Source: Druceiella hillmani | Taxonomy: Eukaryota > Arthropoda > Insecta > Lepidoptera > Hepialidae | Assembly (NCBI GenBank): GCA_039881145.1 | Contig: JAYKKI010000006.1 | Location: forward strand, 22,132,501-22,196,500 | DNA: 64,000 nucleotides | Reading direction: 5' to 3' | In this document: positions 9,670-21,605 of the stretch, piece after piece | How positions within the stretch are numbered: the first letter of the stretch is position 1 | Layout: every line of letters begins with the position of its first letter | Notes under the pieces: generated by a model | Told to the model about the DNA's origin: nothing | Database searches by the model: none | The model's input: only the letters and a program-made list of their open reading frames with translations | Program-made: the position numbers and the translations under genes

Positions 9670-12030
9670 AAAAGATAGGCCGAATATTCGGTATTCAGTA
9701 TTTTCGGCATAATTTTCAATGTTCATGATTGTCGAATAGTTGATTCAATTGCCAAATTATTACCGAGAAAAGGTTTCTTTTTATATTTTTTAATTATACC
9801 TATTGTAATTTGTAATAAATTTTTAACATAGTGAATATTTAACATGATTAATGAATTAAGTGTGGATGTAAAACTCAAGCATATGAATCAAAAAAGAACA
9901 AAACACTAATATTGGCTATTATTGGCAGATTCACTTAATAACATAAGGGTTACAGTAACTTAAATAGAAACAAGATAAAAGACTTGAAGTGGACAAGAAG
10001 CTTACTTCAAACATTAGATCAACATTATTTAAATAATTAAAAGCATCTAAGACACCGTAATAATCAAAAATAATTTTAATCTTAAACCCCAAAAAATGTA
10101 CCCGATAATATTTAAAAATTATCGATTAATACTTAAAATTTATGTGAGGTAAGTTATGGTGAAGAAATCTAGATTCTCTGCTTTCTCTGGTAAAAGTTTA
10201 TTACGGTTTTCTTCGTTAACATTTCCTATCTTGGAAAACAGTCATTCGCTGTACATAGAAGAAGCAGGAAAGGATAAAACAATTTTAGCTAAATTGACCA
10301 TGGGTGCATGGAATGAAATTGCATTATCATAATTTTTCGTGTAAATAACCTTGTAAGTCTATTGGAATCGGGGTTTTAGGAAGATCTTTGGTATGTTGCC
10401 TACTTAAAGAAAACAAGCTCTTCATAGCAGGTTCAAACGTTGCAAAAAATTCATGTAAATTCGTAACATTTGAAAATAGTTTTATGTCCTCCTCATTGTC
10501 ACTACCACTGTTTTCCATCGCTTTGCTCATTTTGATTTGTTCTCTCAAATCTTGAAGTATTATTAGTTCCAATTTTTCTACAAAAAAAATTCAATCAAAA
10601 TCTCGGGTCTAACAATGTTGCCAATATAGAGTATGTGTCATCATCTGTACTTTCGAATCTGTGTCGGGTCTCTAAAGTACGTCTCATTTCGGCTATGTTA
10701 GGGTAAACCTGCAGTATCACTTCAGAAGATGAAGAAAATATGAAGCTGGAATTTTTTTACCTCATCACAGCGCTGTAATAAGGTCCTAAACTCTTTCAAA
10801 AGTAACCATGGACGCTCACTCAAATTATGGAGATTTGTTGTGCTACAGTTGTTGGAAATATATAACGACACGGCTCTTTTTGTTCTTGCAGGCGTTTGCA
10901 CATGTAGAACGTATTATTTCATCTAATACTCACATCTTGTATACGTTTACATTTTAAGAAATTGAGTTCACTTCGAATTTTAATCAATTCTTGTTGAGCC
11001 TGAGTTGAGTGGCTAAAATGAATATCAATTCTTTTTGCCAATGATAAAGCTTTACTGATTTTTTCACGGATATTCAATAGATTGTTTATAAATAGTTGTT
11101 AGGTATAGCTAAAATACCCGTTTCCAATATCCCATATATTGGTTTTACTATATACGTTCGTTATCTCTAACAATCGCATGAATTACCAAATCAATTTGCC
11201 ACATATTTATCATATCTTTTAGATGAATTCGGATTTTGTGTGTACCGTTCAGTAAAATAAATCATTTGAAAAGCATAGTGTTGAGCAGAAAATTCTTCAC
11301 CAAGCCAAAGAACTGTGAAGCTCAAAAAGCTAATCAATTTGTTCACGCAGTTCCACATGTAAGTGGTTATTGCTATTGCTTTAGTGTTTGAAGTTTTGAT
11401 TTAACCATATCTTTATTTTTTCATAAAATTGTCATTTATTTCGGTGTCAATCTGTCTATTAAATGCAGTGTAAATATGGATAAAAAAATATGGATATGTA
11501 CTGATTATCTAAAGCGATCATTTCAAACATAGTATATTTTGAGTGATCTCACATTTCTTGATAAATGAACCGTCTAAAGTTTTCTGTGCACTTTATATTG
11601 TTTTTGTTGTAGACTTAGGAATAGGATGTTGAAGGCGGATTGCTACAACTATTTAACGATTCATGATGAATTTGGTCTGATTTTAAAAATTTTGTCAAAA
11701 CTGATATCGCAGCCGTACGTCCAGTCTTCTACACGAGAAATAATTTCTGTGAATGTTGAAATTTTGAAGATATATTTTGGAAAATGATTACATTTTAAAA
11801 ATACCACTACTTTTTTGAATGGAGATAAGTGGAAACGGTCCAATCTTTTTGTTTTGTAACTATGGGCAAATGCCGTTTTACGCCGAGCCCCTCGCGGACA
11901 TTTTTTAACCCATTACTTTAAGCAAACTGCCCCAAAAAGAACCAAATAATTCGGCCGAATATTTGGTATGGCACATTTTAAACTAAATCCTAATAATCAT
12001 ATTCGGCAGACTATATTCAGCCCATATCTA
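9670..12030 (-). mobile_element. hAT-superfamily DNA transposon (decayed)
   Basis: The two ends are inverted and related. The left end reads AAAAGATAGGCCGAATATTC (9670-9689); the right end, read on the minus strand from 12030, begins TAGATATGGGCTGAATAT. Both resemble the TAGAGATGGGCCGAATATTCGG-type termini of insect hAT elements. The transposase relic lies between them on the minus strand. No matching 8-bp target duplication is left (TACATACA versus GTGTGAAT). The element fills most of a gap in copy 1 that is absent from copy 2 between blocks A and B, so insertion after the duplication is the simplest reading. Confidence 0.75.
10140..11340 (-). pseudogene. hAT (Ac/ZBED-like) transposase, degenerate
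   Basis: Minus strand, N to C: FLSFTVLWLGEEF followed by SAQHYAFQMIYFT (about 11335-11250, the catalytic-core segment normally FTTDxWTS...SLTAHFI); HAIVRDNER (about 11185-11160); then one frame from about 11078 with NIREKISKALSLAKRIDIHF and CKRIQDVSIR*NNTFYMCKR, where the invariant Trp of the RWNST motif is now a stop; ILATLLDPRF (about 10600); and the C-terminal dimerisation domain LAKIVLSFPASSMYSE*LFS ...NRNKLLPEKAENLDFF, ending at TAA (10142-10140). Several stops and frame changes rule out function. These are diagnostic hAT motifs of zf-BED/ZBED-type transposases. A BED finger is not recognisable, though 11660-11850 may hold its remnant. Confidence 0.85.
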
Positions 12031-12299
12031 GTGTGAATCAATGAATATTTGAAATTTGGCTGTTTAAAAGATTCTATTCTAAGAAAAATATAGAAAAAGG
12101 CGAACATAAATATGCAACCATAAAGCAAGAATGAAAGATTTATGACATTGAAAAATCTTAAAGAAGTATAATCCACTTAATTTCGAGGATGATATTGAAG
12201 AAAAATGAAATTCTATTATTATACTCAAATATATTGATATTATACTTATATATATATACATATACACATAACTTCATCAATGTAAAAATCACTAAGGTG
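12031..12299. other. AT-rich sequence between hAT end and duplication block B
   Basis: No coding feature; short (TA)n at 12244-12268. Confidence 0.5.
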
Positions 12300-13218
12300 G
12301 TATCACGTCAGAAATAAAATGTTTCCAAAAGAAAATAAAAAAAAATTACAAATTTTCCCTTTTTTTATGTCAAAGCAAATAAATGGAAATGACGGATTTA
12401 GTATTATTTATTGAAGGCATTTCCATGATCTCATTGAAGAATGTATTTCATTATGTCCAACTTACGACTTTTTCACAATTCTAAAAGTCTACTCATATGC
12501 TTTGTAATACAATTTTTAATCATGTACACGACGTTTCAATAATAAATTTGTCATTATTAGTCAAATAATTTAAATCAAATGTAGTAAAAATACTAAATAG
12601 ACAATGTAGTGAAAATACTGATATTGACATCACAACGATATTTAGCAAAGTATTTAAAAAAAGTAACAAGACATTAAGTAACATTCAGGAGGTCAACGAC
12701 ACTTTGTCATATTATTACAACACTCGTCTCACACTGTTAGTCGGCAGTTTATCTCTTTTTTCTATTTTACAAAAAACTCTTCAGTTCTAGGAATGGTCGC
12801 TATCAACATTATTTAGTTTATCTTAATTCGCACATATTATTCCACAGAGATCTAAATACGCCGTGAACACTCTTGTACTTTCTATCGTAAACTTTTTCAT
12901 AAAGTTAATAGATTTAGCAAATGTTGTAAACCTAATCCTATTCTTAGATGCAATTCTTATATATATTACGGTCTCTTAATGTGTTACTAAATTTATCATT
13001 TCTATTGCAAAATAATAATAATATAGTTTATTTGTATATATAAAACACAACAGGTAAAGTAATAGACATGCATAGAAATTATCTTAGAGCTAATGACCAA
13101 ATTAAAATTAAAAATTAAGTTACACGCCTTAACCCTAAAATTTTTCAATATTTCTTCCACAAAAAGGTTACTAGCTCGGCTTGTGCAGTTATGCTATAAG
13201 CATCAACGACAAGGCCAG

Positions 13219-13290
<72 letters not shown>

Positions 13291-13920
13291 CACTAAACAT
13301 AGTTTTCGGTGCAACTTATGTATGTATAGTCTTTACAGATAAAGTCAACAATATGTGACTGTATAATGCTATACTGCAATACATAGACTACGTAAAACAA
13401 CATCATCATCAATAGAAACTAAAGAAGAACATATCGAGCAAGATGAAAATCATGCCAAACGTCACCTAAAACTTGTTATAAGGAATAAAGTGTTAGCAAT
13501 ATACTAATAGTATAAAGAAATGACCTATATTATTAATTTTTTTGAAAATACAGATCAAAATGAACATATGGCAAAAGGTAAATTCCTACTAAACGCGTTT
13601 TCTTGAACTTTCACATCTTGTTGCAGGCTTTAATGATTTAAATATAATCAATAAAGTCGGTATCTGACAAAAGCTATTCCAGTCATAAAGTTAAATCCTA
13701 TATATTAAGGACCTAATAGCATATAATCTAAAATATATAGTATTTAATTTCTCAAAATAAAGGTATAAGGTTAAAACTAACTGATAATTTTCTTAAAATA
13801 TTTTCAAGTCGCATGTATCAATCAGAACAGCGAAATAATTGTTTATATTTACTGAAAGGGAAATTCAAAAACTTTCCAATTTTCTGAAAAAAATATTTAT
13901 ACTATTTTGTCCAAATATAT
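12300..13920 (+). repeat. Segmental duplication block B, copy 1
   Basis: Direct match to 45905-47305 over its whole length. Shared features include a C(G/C)TCAGAAATAAAA-type start, a short tract with TTGTCATTATTAGT, the words CAACGACAC and CACAGRGATCT, a (TA)n at the same relative place (13219 here, 46681 there), and a splice-acceptor-like CATCTTGTTGCAGG (about 13614) matched by CATATCTTGTTGCAGG (about 46992). No conserved reading frame is seen. Confidence 0.85.
13219..13287. repeat. (TA)n microsatellite
   Basis: About 34 TA units with one G interruption. It makes an Ile-Tyr repeat in a spurious ORF (13093-13290). Confidence 0.98.
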
Positions 13921-13974
13921 TTTGTCAAAGTATGAAACACGTAAAATATATAATATACAAATAAATAAAAATAA

Positions 13975-14490
13975 CGAAATGTAATAAAACACGGTTCTCT
14001 CATTTACCACCTGTATAGAAATAACCCATATTAAAACATACGCATATACTTGAATTAAATTTCCTCCCGTTCCAATAAAATTAAATCACCTTTGTTAATC
14101 TTTCGCCGATATATTCGTTTATTAATTAATAGGGCCTACGCCGTAAAGGTACACATTCATTATAAACAAAGTTTCGAATCCTTCTTTACACTTCTGAAAT
14201 TATAATATTTCCTTTTCAAAATGGGCTTTAGAATTAAGTGTTTGGGAAACAGATAACTTCTATGTTTGATGTAGCTTTTAATATACTTTTATATCTATAG
14301 CATTTTGCGTTTATCATTTAATGCTCTGGTATACGTTTTATGTGTACAGCCGAGAAAACAACGTAATTCATTTTTATTTTAGTAACGTGAAGCTCGTTGA
14401 ACAAGTCTTTGGTATTAAAAAATACACACGGAATCAGTATCAGTACTTTATGCTGACTGGAGAGATAAAAACACACAAAAATACATTAAT
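13975..14490 (+). repeat. Segmental duplication block C, copy 1
   Basis: Direct match to 51900-52395, starting with TGTAATAAAACACGGT in both. Shared later words include CATTCATTATAAACAAA, AAATGGGCTT, AAGCTCGTTGA and GAGATAAAAACACA. A 72-codon ORF here (14321-14539) is not preserved in the other copy, so it is not a constrained gene. Confidence 0.88.
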
Positions 14491-15149
14491 TTTACAAGTA
14501 CAAAACGAATATCAATCTCAAAAGATAATTTATTTTTAAGTATTTTAGGAAATCGCTACACATTAAAAAAGAAAACGACGCCAATAATTTTTTGTGATTG
14601 TTTCTAAAGAGTTATAATATACGAGATTATAATTTTATTTTTGCTTTTTATAAAAAGACCTAGATATATGAAAAAAATATATTTGCTCGTTCGTGATTTT
14701 TTTGTTACCCAGTCACAAATTTTGTTATCAATTGCCAAATTGCTTTTTTTTCTAAAAGATATCAGCTATTGTCATAATTATTATAAAATGTTTGTGAAGC
14801 TAGACTCAATTTCACTGGTCGTCTTTGTGTGAAATATCAGAAATTAAAACTTTGTTGTTGAAAATATCTTAGGAGATTTATTGTCATATCTTAGGGATTT
14901 GTTGTCAATTTATTAAAGTAAATAGTTGTTTAGTTCTTTATGCTTCAATGGAATCAGCAAGGTAAAATAAATCGTATTGTATTTCATTTAAGTCAAAGGA
15001 ATAAAAAAAAATTTACATAGTTGAACTATGCAAATTGATAGACTGCTCGAATTGATTGTAAACGAAAATTGTTTGAAAAACTAAAATTATTTATTTTTTC
15101 ATTCACGGCTCTGCACGAAAAAAGCATATAAAATAATCATCCTATTTTA
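14491..15149. other. AT-rich stretch, no feature seen
   Basis: ORF 14641-14832 starts with TTG and is T-rich; judged fortuitous. Confidence 0.5.
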
Positions 15150-15309
15150 TTTAAACTTTCACGTCGTAATAATTGCAGAATCTGAAAATGTTTGCTTTCG
15201 AATATCTGCCTTCTTTTAAATCAAATGTTAAAACGTCGTCTCGACTCATTTCTGTTTCCTCTTGCAGTAACTTCCAGTACCTCGAAAATCTGCTATATAT
15301 ATATAATAC

Positions 15310-15361
<52 letters not shown>

Positions 15362-15485
15362 ATATATATATATAATACAATAAAATTCTGTTGTAAAGTA
15401 ATAGGAGAATTTATCTGTGTAAATTTATTTCTTAACAACCATCCAAGCAATTTTGACGTAATTTTTTTTTTCAATTCGTGCACTT
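15150..15485 (-). repeat. Block D, copy 1: dispersed coding-like repeat with internal (TA)n
   Basis: Matches 54085-54510 in inverted orientation on both sides of a central (TA)n (15293-15374 here). On the minus strand both copies keep a related reading of the left part (LGWLLRNKFTQINSPITLQQ here; LGRSLRKKFAQICSPIITQQ there) and of the right part (RYWKLLQEETE here; RYWKLLRAETE there). The conserved protein-level similarity suggests the ancestral repeat was coding, perhaps part of a retroelement, with the microsatellite expanding inside it. The 110-codon minus-strand ORF (15151-15483) runs through the (TA)n and is not a working gene. Family not recognised. Confidence 0.75.
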
Positions 15486-17146
15486 TTTTCCAATTATAAG
15501 ATGAAAATAATTTACGACATTTAGAAACAATTTAAATGGTAATTATATTTCATTATTTTAATAACTGAAATAAAATTGATATTTTTTTCCAAAAATTACA
15601 TTTGTATCCCTGAACATTCTAATCGGAATAAAGGGTTTATTTAAGATCCCTCGCATCTCATAATGTTTCTCTATCGATGACGGTACTATACGGTGCATAT
15701 TGGACAATAGTACGCCCTATGCGACATTTAAACTTTTAAATTACGCTGAAATAGACTATCTTGAGAAGATACATGTAAATTTCGTGGATTAAAATCTTCT
15801 CCATTTGAACTCAAGGAAAGAAATAATTCAGTTTATTATAACAATTTATTATCAATCTGTATATTCCTGAAATTACCTCATCAAACAGATAAGATCATCG
15901 CATATCATGACAATTACGAGAATAAATATTTGATCATTATTTTTGTCTAAAATTTAACAATTTATTTAACATATAAATATAATATGTATATGTGCCAAAC
16001 TGCAACAGAACGAATGTAATCAGGATTAAATTAATGTAAATAAAATATGTGAAACATCAAAAACAAATACCAAATCTTAAAAGAAAACTCCTTATTAAAT
16101 TCTTACATAATATCGTCTCTATTTTAGTGAAATGAGGAAAACAAGAAATCAAGAAAGAAAAATTATTATGAAATATGTATCTGCTTATGAAATACCGGGA
16201 AAAAAATTTAGTTTTTCAATATTAAAAAAAAACAATGTTTCATGTTCATAAAACCCTAATTGGTCCTTTTTCAAACTATTAATTGTTTTTCAACGAAAGA
16301 TATTTTTAAACTATTATCGATCTTATATCCTTAAAGAAATAAAGCGATTTATATGCAGAGAAATAATGTGATCCATATATGTTATATTTATATCGATAGA
16401 CATTTCAGTCAAAAACTTTAGATCTGGGTTTTTTTTAATTGAAGAATAAATACACTGCAATATTTACAAAATTTAGTACTACAAATTGTATCATCTCCAG
16501 TTATAAAATAAAAACCAACAATTAGATTAACCATTATCTTTTTTTTAATTGCGTTCTTAATAAAAAAGTTTTGCCACAAATTTTACGTTATTGAAAAAGG
16601 TATTTAATTTAATTAAAAGTAAATGAAAAGCGTCTTCAAACATAATTTTTTTTAATGCTTAAATTTTCATTGTCCATCTCTTGTAACATACGTATATAGA
16701 TGACATTTAAAAATTCCCGTTACTAATTAAATATATACGGATTTATATGAGTGTCATTTCAAACATTTTTCGATGTATACTTTATTTTAAACCTATTTAC
16801 TGTAAAATCACAGTTCTTGTCACTAACATTATTAATAATAATAAATAAATATTACATTTGGCATGACTGGCCAGGGCCTGCTCTTGAATAGTTTCACAGT
16901 GTCCATTATCCCTGAAATTTGCCAGCCATCTCTTTCCCCCTAAATTTAAATCGGATAACATAGTACAAATCAACCCTGATCGACTCAAATAGCGAAAGTG
17001 GAATAATATTAATGAGACGAATTACCAAGATGCACAAATGTAAAGAAAACAAAGATGTGGACAATAACATTATATATTTACCCAATATTTTTGGGGTCCA
17101 AGAAAATAAAAAATATTTCTTCGATTGTGTTTTAAACTATAAACTA
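15486..17146. other. AT-rich stretch, no firm feature
   Basis: A minus-strand 63-codon ORF (16797-16988) is GC-richer than its surroundings but has no recognised motif. Confidence 0.5.
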
Positions 17147-17539
17147 TTAGACATCATCACTTTCATGTTTTAAGCCTTCTGCAGCCATTTTACATAGGCA
17201 TCCTTCAACTTTTTCCACTATATCCTATTACGGGCCGAGCTTATCTATAATATAGTCCGCCAATTTTTGAAATCAGCTTTCCAATATCGGAAAAAAGCTG
17301 CAGGAGTGTAGATAGCACTCTTGCAGCTTTTTTTCCTAAGACCTCCGTTCCAAAGGATCACTTTTCCGAACTATGCATACGGACCGTAATCATTTCAGGT
17401 TAGCCATATTTTCAGTTACGTTCTTTACAACATCAAAGACCTTGTCAGGTTTTTGGACCAACTTACTGTCACCGAGAGAAACAATTTTTTCTCCATTGCC
17501 CTTGACGGCTAATCTTTCAAGGATATCATTAGGCGTCAC
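17147..17539 (-). pseudogene. Two-part coding relic of unknown protein family
   Basis: Minus strand. Part 1 (17539-17390): an AG-flanked 150-bp open stretch beginning VTPNDILERLAVKGNGEKIV, containing KLVQKPDKVFDVVKNVTENM, and ending at TGA 17392-17390. Part 2 (about 17270-17147) reads LADYIIDKLGP, then two stops, then DIVEKVEGCLCKMAAEGLKH ESDDV and a TAA at 17149-17147. Both parts are amphipathic, Lys/Val/Glu-rich and clearly protein-like. Between them sits a 20-bp hairpin. The internal stops suggest a decayed gene or retrocopy; alternatively part 1 is a last exon and part 2 another relic. Family not recognised. Confidence 0.45.
17289..17336. repeat. Imperfect hairpin, about 20-bp arms
   Basis: GGAAAAAAGCTGCAGGAGTG (17289-17308) pairs with 17316-17336 across a 7-base loop, with one mismatch and one extra T. 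It looks like a rho-independent terminator but the context is eukaryotic. It lies inside the coding relic and may be a small insertion. Confidence 0.8.
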
Positions 17540-17889
17540 CTAAGTTTCGGTTCCACATGTAGGAAATCCTTTAAAAGTGCTTATTCAGCAAATAAAAATA
17601 TGACTAAAGAAAATGTTTTTTAAAAAACCGACTTAAAAGAAAATAGGTCGTAAAAAGTAAAAACTAACTGACTCAAAATAGGTGCATACTTATTCACATT
17701 AAAAAACTAAGTTACTTACTTTTGAAGTTAGAGACTAAAGAAATTATCTTATTAAAACACATTGATATGGGAGAATATAAATTTTACATTATTGAATTTG
17801 CATACTAGCTATATTTTAAAAGAACCACCTATGCACATTACCCTCAAACTCGTAAACATTTCCTAAGACCCTAAGACATCAACTCGAAA

Positions 17890-18177
17890 ACATTTTATGG
17901 GCATCTTACGTCGAAGACCCTTAGTTAAATAGAAGGTTTATACAACTTAGATTGGCATTTAATTGAACTGCTAAATTGAAACGTTACATATTGTTTAAAT
18001 CCGTATGATAATTGACTTATAGGAAAGTAAGAGTAAAGTTTTACGTTATGCTGTAATAGTACATATAAAATTTCATTCTAAATAATTTAGTCGTTAATAC
18101 ATAAAATTCAAACTAAAATAACAGGAGCAATAAATATCGACACCTCCAATATATATTACCATTGTTATTTTAATTTG

Positions 18178-18221
<44 letters not shown>

Positions 18222-19275
18222 GACTTAATTACTTAGAATGAAATTTTAGATGAACACTTAAAAGTAAGCCATAAAATACGGACTATTTTCATAAAGAACT
18301 GATATATGGCATGGTCTTAAGCTTCCTTTTGCATCTTAACTATTAAGTACTCATTTCAATGTAGCTAATTTAAGCAGCATACCCTAGGCAGCTTTTGTAT
18401 TATAGAAAGATTACGCTTAATTTTAAGAATCTCATTACGTTTTAGGTACTTTGTTTATTTGCTATTATCAAAATTAATTAAAGGAATCATAAATTATAAA
18501 ACATGTTCAAATGGTGTCCCCTTAACGTTTAAGATTTTTAAATTGTCTTATTTGCTTGGATTAACAAAACAAAAGTATGTAAGTTATATCGTTCTTACTC
18601 TAAGGGCCAATTTTTCAATCGTCAAATAAAGAGTCAATGAAGAGTTATTTCAACACTTAAATATCTGATATTTCCGGAACTTATCCGGTATCAGAAGTAT
18701 AACATTTATTATTAGTAAAAGAAATAAATAACAATAATTTTCCAGTATATGGCTGTTAAATTGACTTTTTAATTTTAGTAGAATTGATGTTTTTATATTT
18801 GTTTTAAAATTACAAAACAATATGTATTACTCCACTACATTACTTTGTATTACTTTCCTGTAAATCCTGTAATGCCTAATTTTGTCTTATATTTTTTTAT
18901 AAATATTTAATTATAAAACACGGCATTTGTTGAAGTAATAAAACAAAGCTAGCTATAACCATAATTAGATTTGAACAAAAAGTTTGTACATATTGACAAG
19001 GGTCAAACATTGATTTTACCTCCACTGCTCTAACACATAAGCATCATAGACTTTTTTTTATTTATCTTTTACACCCTGGTCGCATGAATTGCGTGCAAGT
19101 AATTATCGTGACATAGAATAAAATTTCAAATAACTATATATTGAAAAAAAATCCATTTCGTCAGACATATTAAGTGGAATAAATTAGTTTTTAGTTAAAT
19201 ATTTTACAGAATATTTATTGAAAAAACCAATGACTCTTAGTACAATAAGTATACTACAATAATGAAAATAAACCA
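17890..19275 (+). repeat. Segmental duplication blocks E-F, copy 1
   Basis: Direct match to 55715-57560 (which includes the later LINE insertion). Identical words include TTAGAATGAAATTTTAGATG (18233-18252 / 55989-56008), TTTTTCAATCGTCAA (18611 / about 56330), ATTATCGTGAC and AGTTAAATATTTTACAG. The undisturbed insertion site of the copy-2 LINE is at 18737-18750. Confidence 0.9.
18177..18216. repeat. (TA)n microsatellite
   Basis: About 19 TA units in block E copy 1. Copy 2 lacks it at the homologous position (about 55965), so it expanded or was lost after duplication. Confidence 0.97.
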
Positions 19276-19287
19276 ACGAAAGCAGGT

Positions 19288-19500
19288 CATCACCGTGGTC
19301 TGTTGGGTTGATCACAAGCGATCACGGCCTTCGATTGTGAGGCGCACCGCGGGGACCCGGGTTCGATTGCCGGCCGCTCGTCGAGCGGGGCTGGACTGGT
19401 TTTCTGGTTGACTGTAAGAGATTGTTCTTATTGCAATAAGTCCGCCATATGTATCAGTTAGATACATTAAAGTACAGAAATAAATAACTAAAATAAATAT
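19288..19500 (+). mobile_element. tRNA-derived SINE, copy 1
   Basis: The head is tRNA-like: A-box-like TGGTCTGTTGGGTTGATC (about 19296-19313) and B box GGTTCGATTGCC (19360-19371) after a CCGCGGGGACCCGG arm. The body is GAGCGGGGCTGGACTGG..., followed by GATACATTAAAGTACAG (about 19461-19477) and an (AAATA)n tail. Pol III would transcribe it from the internal boxes; mobilisation needs a LINE partner in trans. It closely matches 35635-35842. It is missing from copy 2 of the duplication, so it inserted later. Confidence 0.88.
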
Positions 19501-19940
19501 AAACAGACCGTCCTAAAATTAAAAACTTATAGTTTCTAGGTCCTCTTCTTCCTGACTTGACGGTAGTATATTCTTCACTAATTGAATCAAATAACCGATG
19601 AAATATAGTGGAATATGTTGGTTGTTCAAATACGGATCAGTTTAGTAACTACTATTCTTTTTATTGATAATTATTACTGATATTATAATGAGTTTTTATT
19701 AATAGTCACTAATTTCTAGTGTTATGAATTAAAATCGTTTTTTGTATAAATTATACAATTTTTGGAATCACCTATTTGTCTATTTGTCACATTCATTTTT
19801 ACTCAAAACTTATTTGCCGTGGAAAGTAGAAATTTATTAGAATTGTAGAATATAGTGACTTGATATAAATGTTGCGTAAAAAAGTTTTACTGGCAAACAT
19901 GCATTTTATCAGTTCATTTATATTCATTTATTATTCATAC
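19501..19940. other. AT-rich stretch, not matched in copy 2
   Basis: No feature recognised. Confidence 0.5.
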
Positions 19941-19944
19941 ATAT

Positions 19945-20075
19945 ATTTTGTCAGTTCTCACTTATGGAGTCGAAACTTATTTCCACGTCAAAGAATATTT
20001 AAATTGTTTTTCTTTTCAAGATCATTGTATTGTACGTAAGCTTATGAAAAGACGAGTTCAAAAATATATAACATC
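19945..20075 (+). pseudogene. RTE-like LINE reverse transcriptase fragment, upstream part
   Basis: Plus-strand frame reads LTYGVETYFHVKE then degenerate residues, matching the LTYGAETW motif near the C-terminal third of insect non-LTR reverse transcriptases. The homologous place in copy 2 (about 57585-57625) reads LTYGAENWFHVKE in effect. The rest of the domain continues only at 20612 because about 535 bp of other sequence intervenes in this copy. Confidence 0.55.
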
Positions 20076-20611
20076 ATTTTAATACCATTTCTTAAAAATA
20101 TCTGAAAATCGCTACATGAGTAACCTTAAAAATTATCAATCATATTTTTTTAAATGATTGTTAATTATCATGGCGTTATTCGAATTTTTTGAGATATTTT
20201 TAATATCCCAGATAATTTTAAACCCATTTAGGGTTTAAAAAACTATAACTATATTCCCGGTACATACATGTGTAATATTTTCTTTGAAAATAAAAATTAT
20301 TTTTCTCTCGCACACAACCTTACAAACAGTTATCATTCCCAAAATATAAGGCTGAAAACTGACGCAATTCAAGCTCCACATCGTGCCTTGATTAACTTAC
20401 GAACTTACAACGCTCGGGATCGCACAAAATCCCTATTAAAGCTTTAACAAATTTACCTCCAATTAAATGTAAGAAAACGACATTTAAATTCATGTTTAAT
20501 TTAAATTACAAATAATTAAAGTGTAGTTGAGTGTATCAATGGTTTTGAAGTTTAATTCTACTTTATAAATTAAAGCTATTTATATTTGTAATTTGAGTAG
20601 TAATAAAACAA
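20076..20611. other. Sequence interrupting the LINE relic in copy 1
   Basis: About 535 bp absent from copy 2 between the two halves of the same LINE relic. It is either an insertion here or a deletion there. No ends, ORF or family recognised. Confidence 0.45.
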
Positions 20612-20905
20612 TGCAAAGAGAACACGTGGCTGAGACAACGACACAAAATCACCAATGTTGTCAAGCAAACAGCAAAATTTAAGTGGGAATGGGCCGGCCA
20701 TGCAGTTCGTAAATATGACTCCTGGTCTAAGATTGTTGTCGAGTGGAGTCCGTGAGAATAAAAACTGCCCACAAGTAGACTACAAATACGTCGACGTTAT
20801 GGTTTGAATTGAACAGAGATGGAATAGAAAATAATAAGCTAGACTAAAAGAGACCCACTCAAAAATTTTTGAAAATGGCTAAGAAAAGAAAGAAATAAAT
20901 GTCAA
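20612..20905 (+). pseudogene. RTE-like LINE reverse transcriptase C-terminus, copy 1
   Basis: Plus strand reads WLRQRHKITNVVKQTAKFKW EWAGHAVRKYDSW ... VVEWSP followed by stops. This is the characteristic 'KWxWAGHxxR...W...VLEWRP' region at the C-terminal end of endonuclease-reverse transcriptase ORFs of RTE/BovB-like LINEs. Degenerate. The same relic, more decayed, is at 57705-57965 in copy 2, so the LINE inserted before the duplication. The minus-strand ORF 20563-20772 is its shadow. Confidence 0.75.
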
Positions 20906-21605
20906 ATGCACAAACACCAGTCGCGAGATACACGATATGAGTTTTTAATAACGCGTTTAAAATAAAATGCAGCTAGCTTGTTAAAACCAAATATAGTTAA
21001 GTGCAAGATCAAATCGCATAACCAGTATCGTACAATAATTGGAGAAATGGAAATAAATCGTTCATCCAAATTTCTAAAAATGTTTGAAAATTAAATAACG
21101 GGATAGATTTTGATTAGCTCTTACTAAAATTGTCCTTTAATGTTTACCTAGCACGCTTGTTTCTAAACTTATTAAATTGTAACATTAAAGAAAAAGGAAA
21201 CGAGTATTCTGTTACTTTTTTTCTAAGCTTAAAAAAGGAAGTAAAATAACTTACACTAAATATAACAATAGTATTTTGTTAAGCCGACTTCGTTACAGTA
21301 TTAATTTGCATCAATTGTAGGAACTCTACATTCATAACAATATTTCCAATCTATACATACTATGAAAATATACAATTGGCCTGATTATACATTGAAGATA
21401 TTTATTAAAAAAGACTAAGAGGCACATAATAAAAGCGACCTAAAACAAAAATATAGTTTACATCATTTTCGTCGTTCGTCGCTTTGAATACCCATCACGT
21501 AAAAACTACTGAATCGATACAGATATAGTTTCTGAAACACGTAGGCATTGGCTAGGAATTAACATTTAATTTGTATTTCATTGCAATTGTCTCACTACAT
21601 CACAA
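20905..21605 (+). repeat. Segmental duplication block H, copy 1
   Basis: Direct match to 57965-58690. Shared words include TTCATCCAAATTTC, CATTGGCCTGA-like ACAATTGGCCTGA, TTACATTCATAAC-type and TAGCTCTTACTAAAATT. The detectable duplication of copy 1 ends near 21605. Confidence 0.85.

Noticed and set aside
13093..13290. ORFs with Ile-Tyr runs (also near 15.3, 44.7, 48.5, 54.2 and 63.1 kb)
   Set aside because: Translations of (TA)n microsatellites, not proteins.
17289..17336. Rho-independent terminator
   Set aside because: Context is eukaryotic; there is no operon or bacterial gene, so it is described only as a hairpin.
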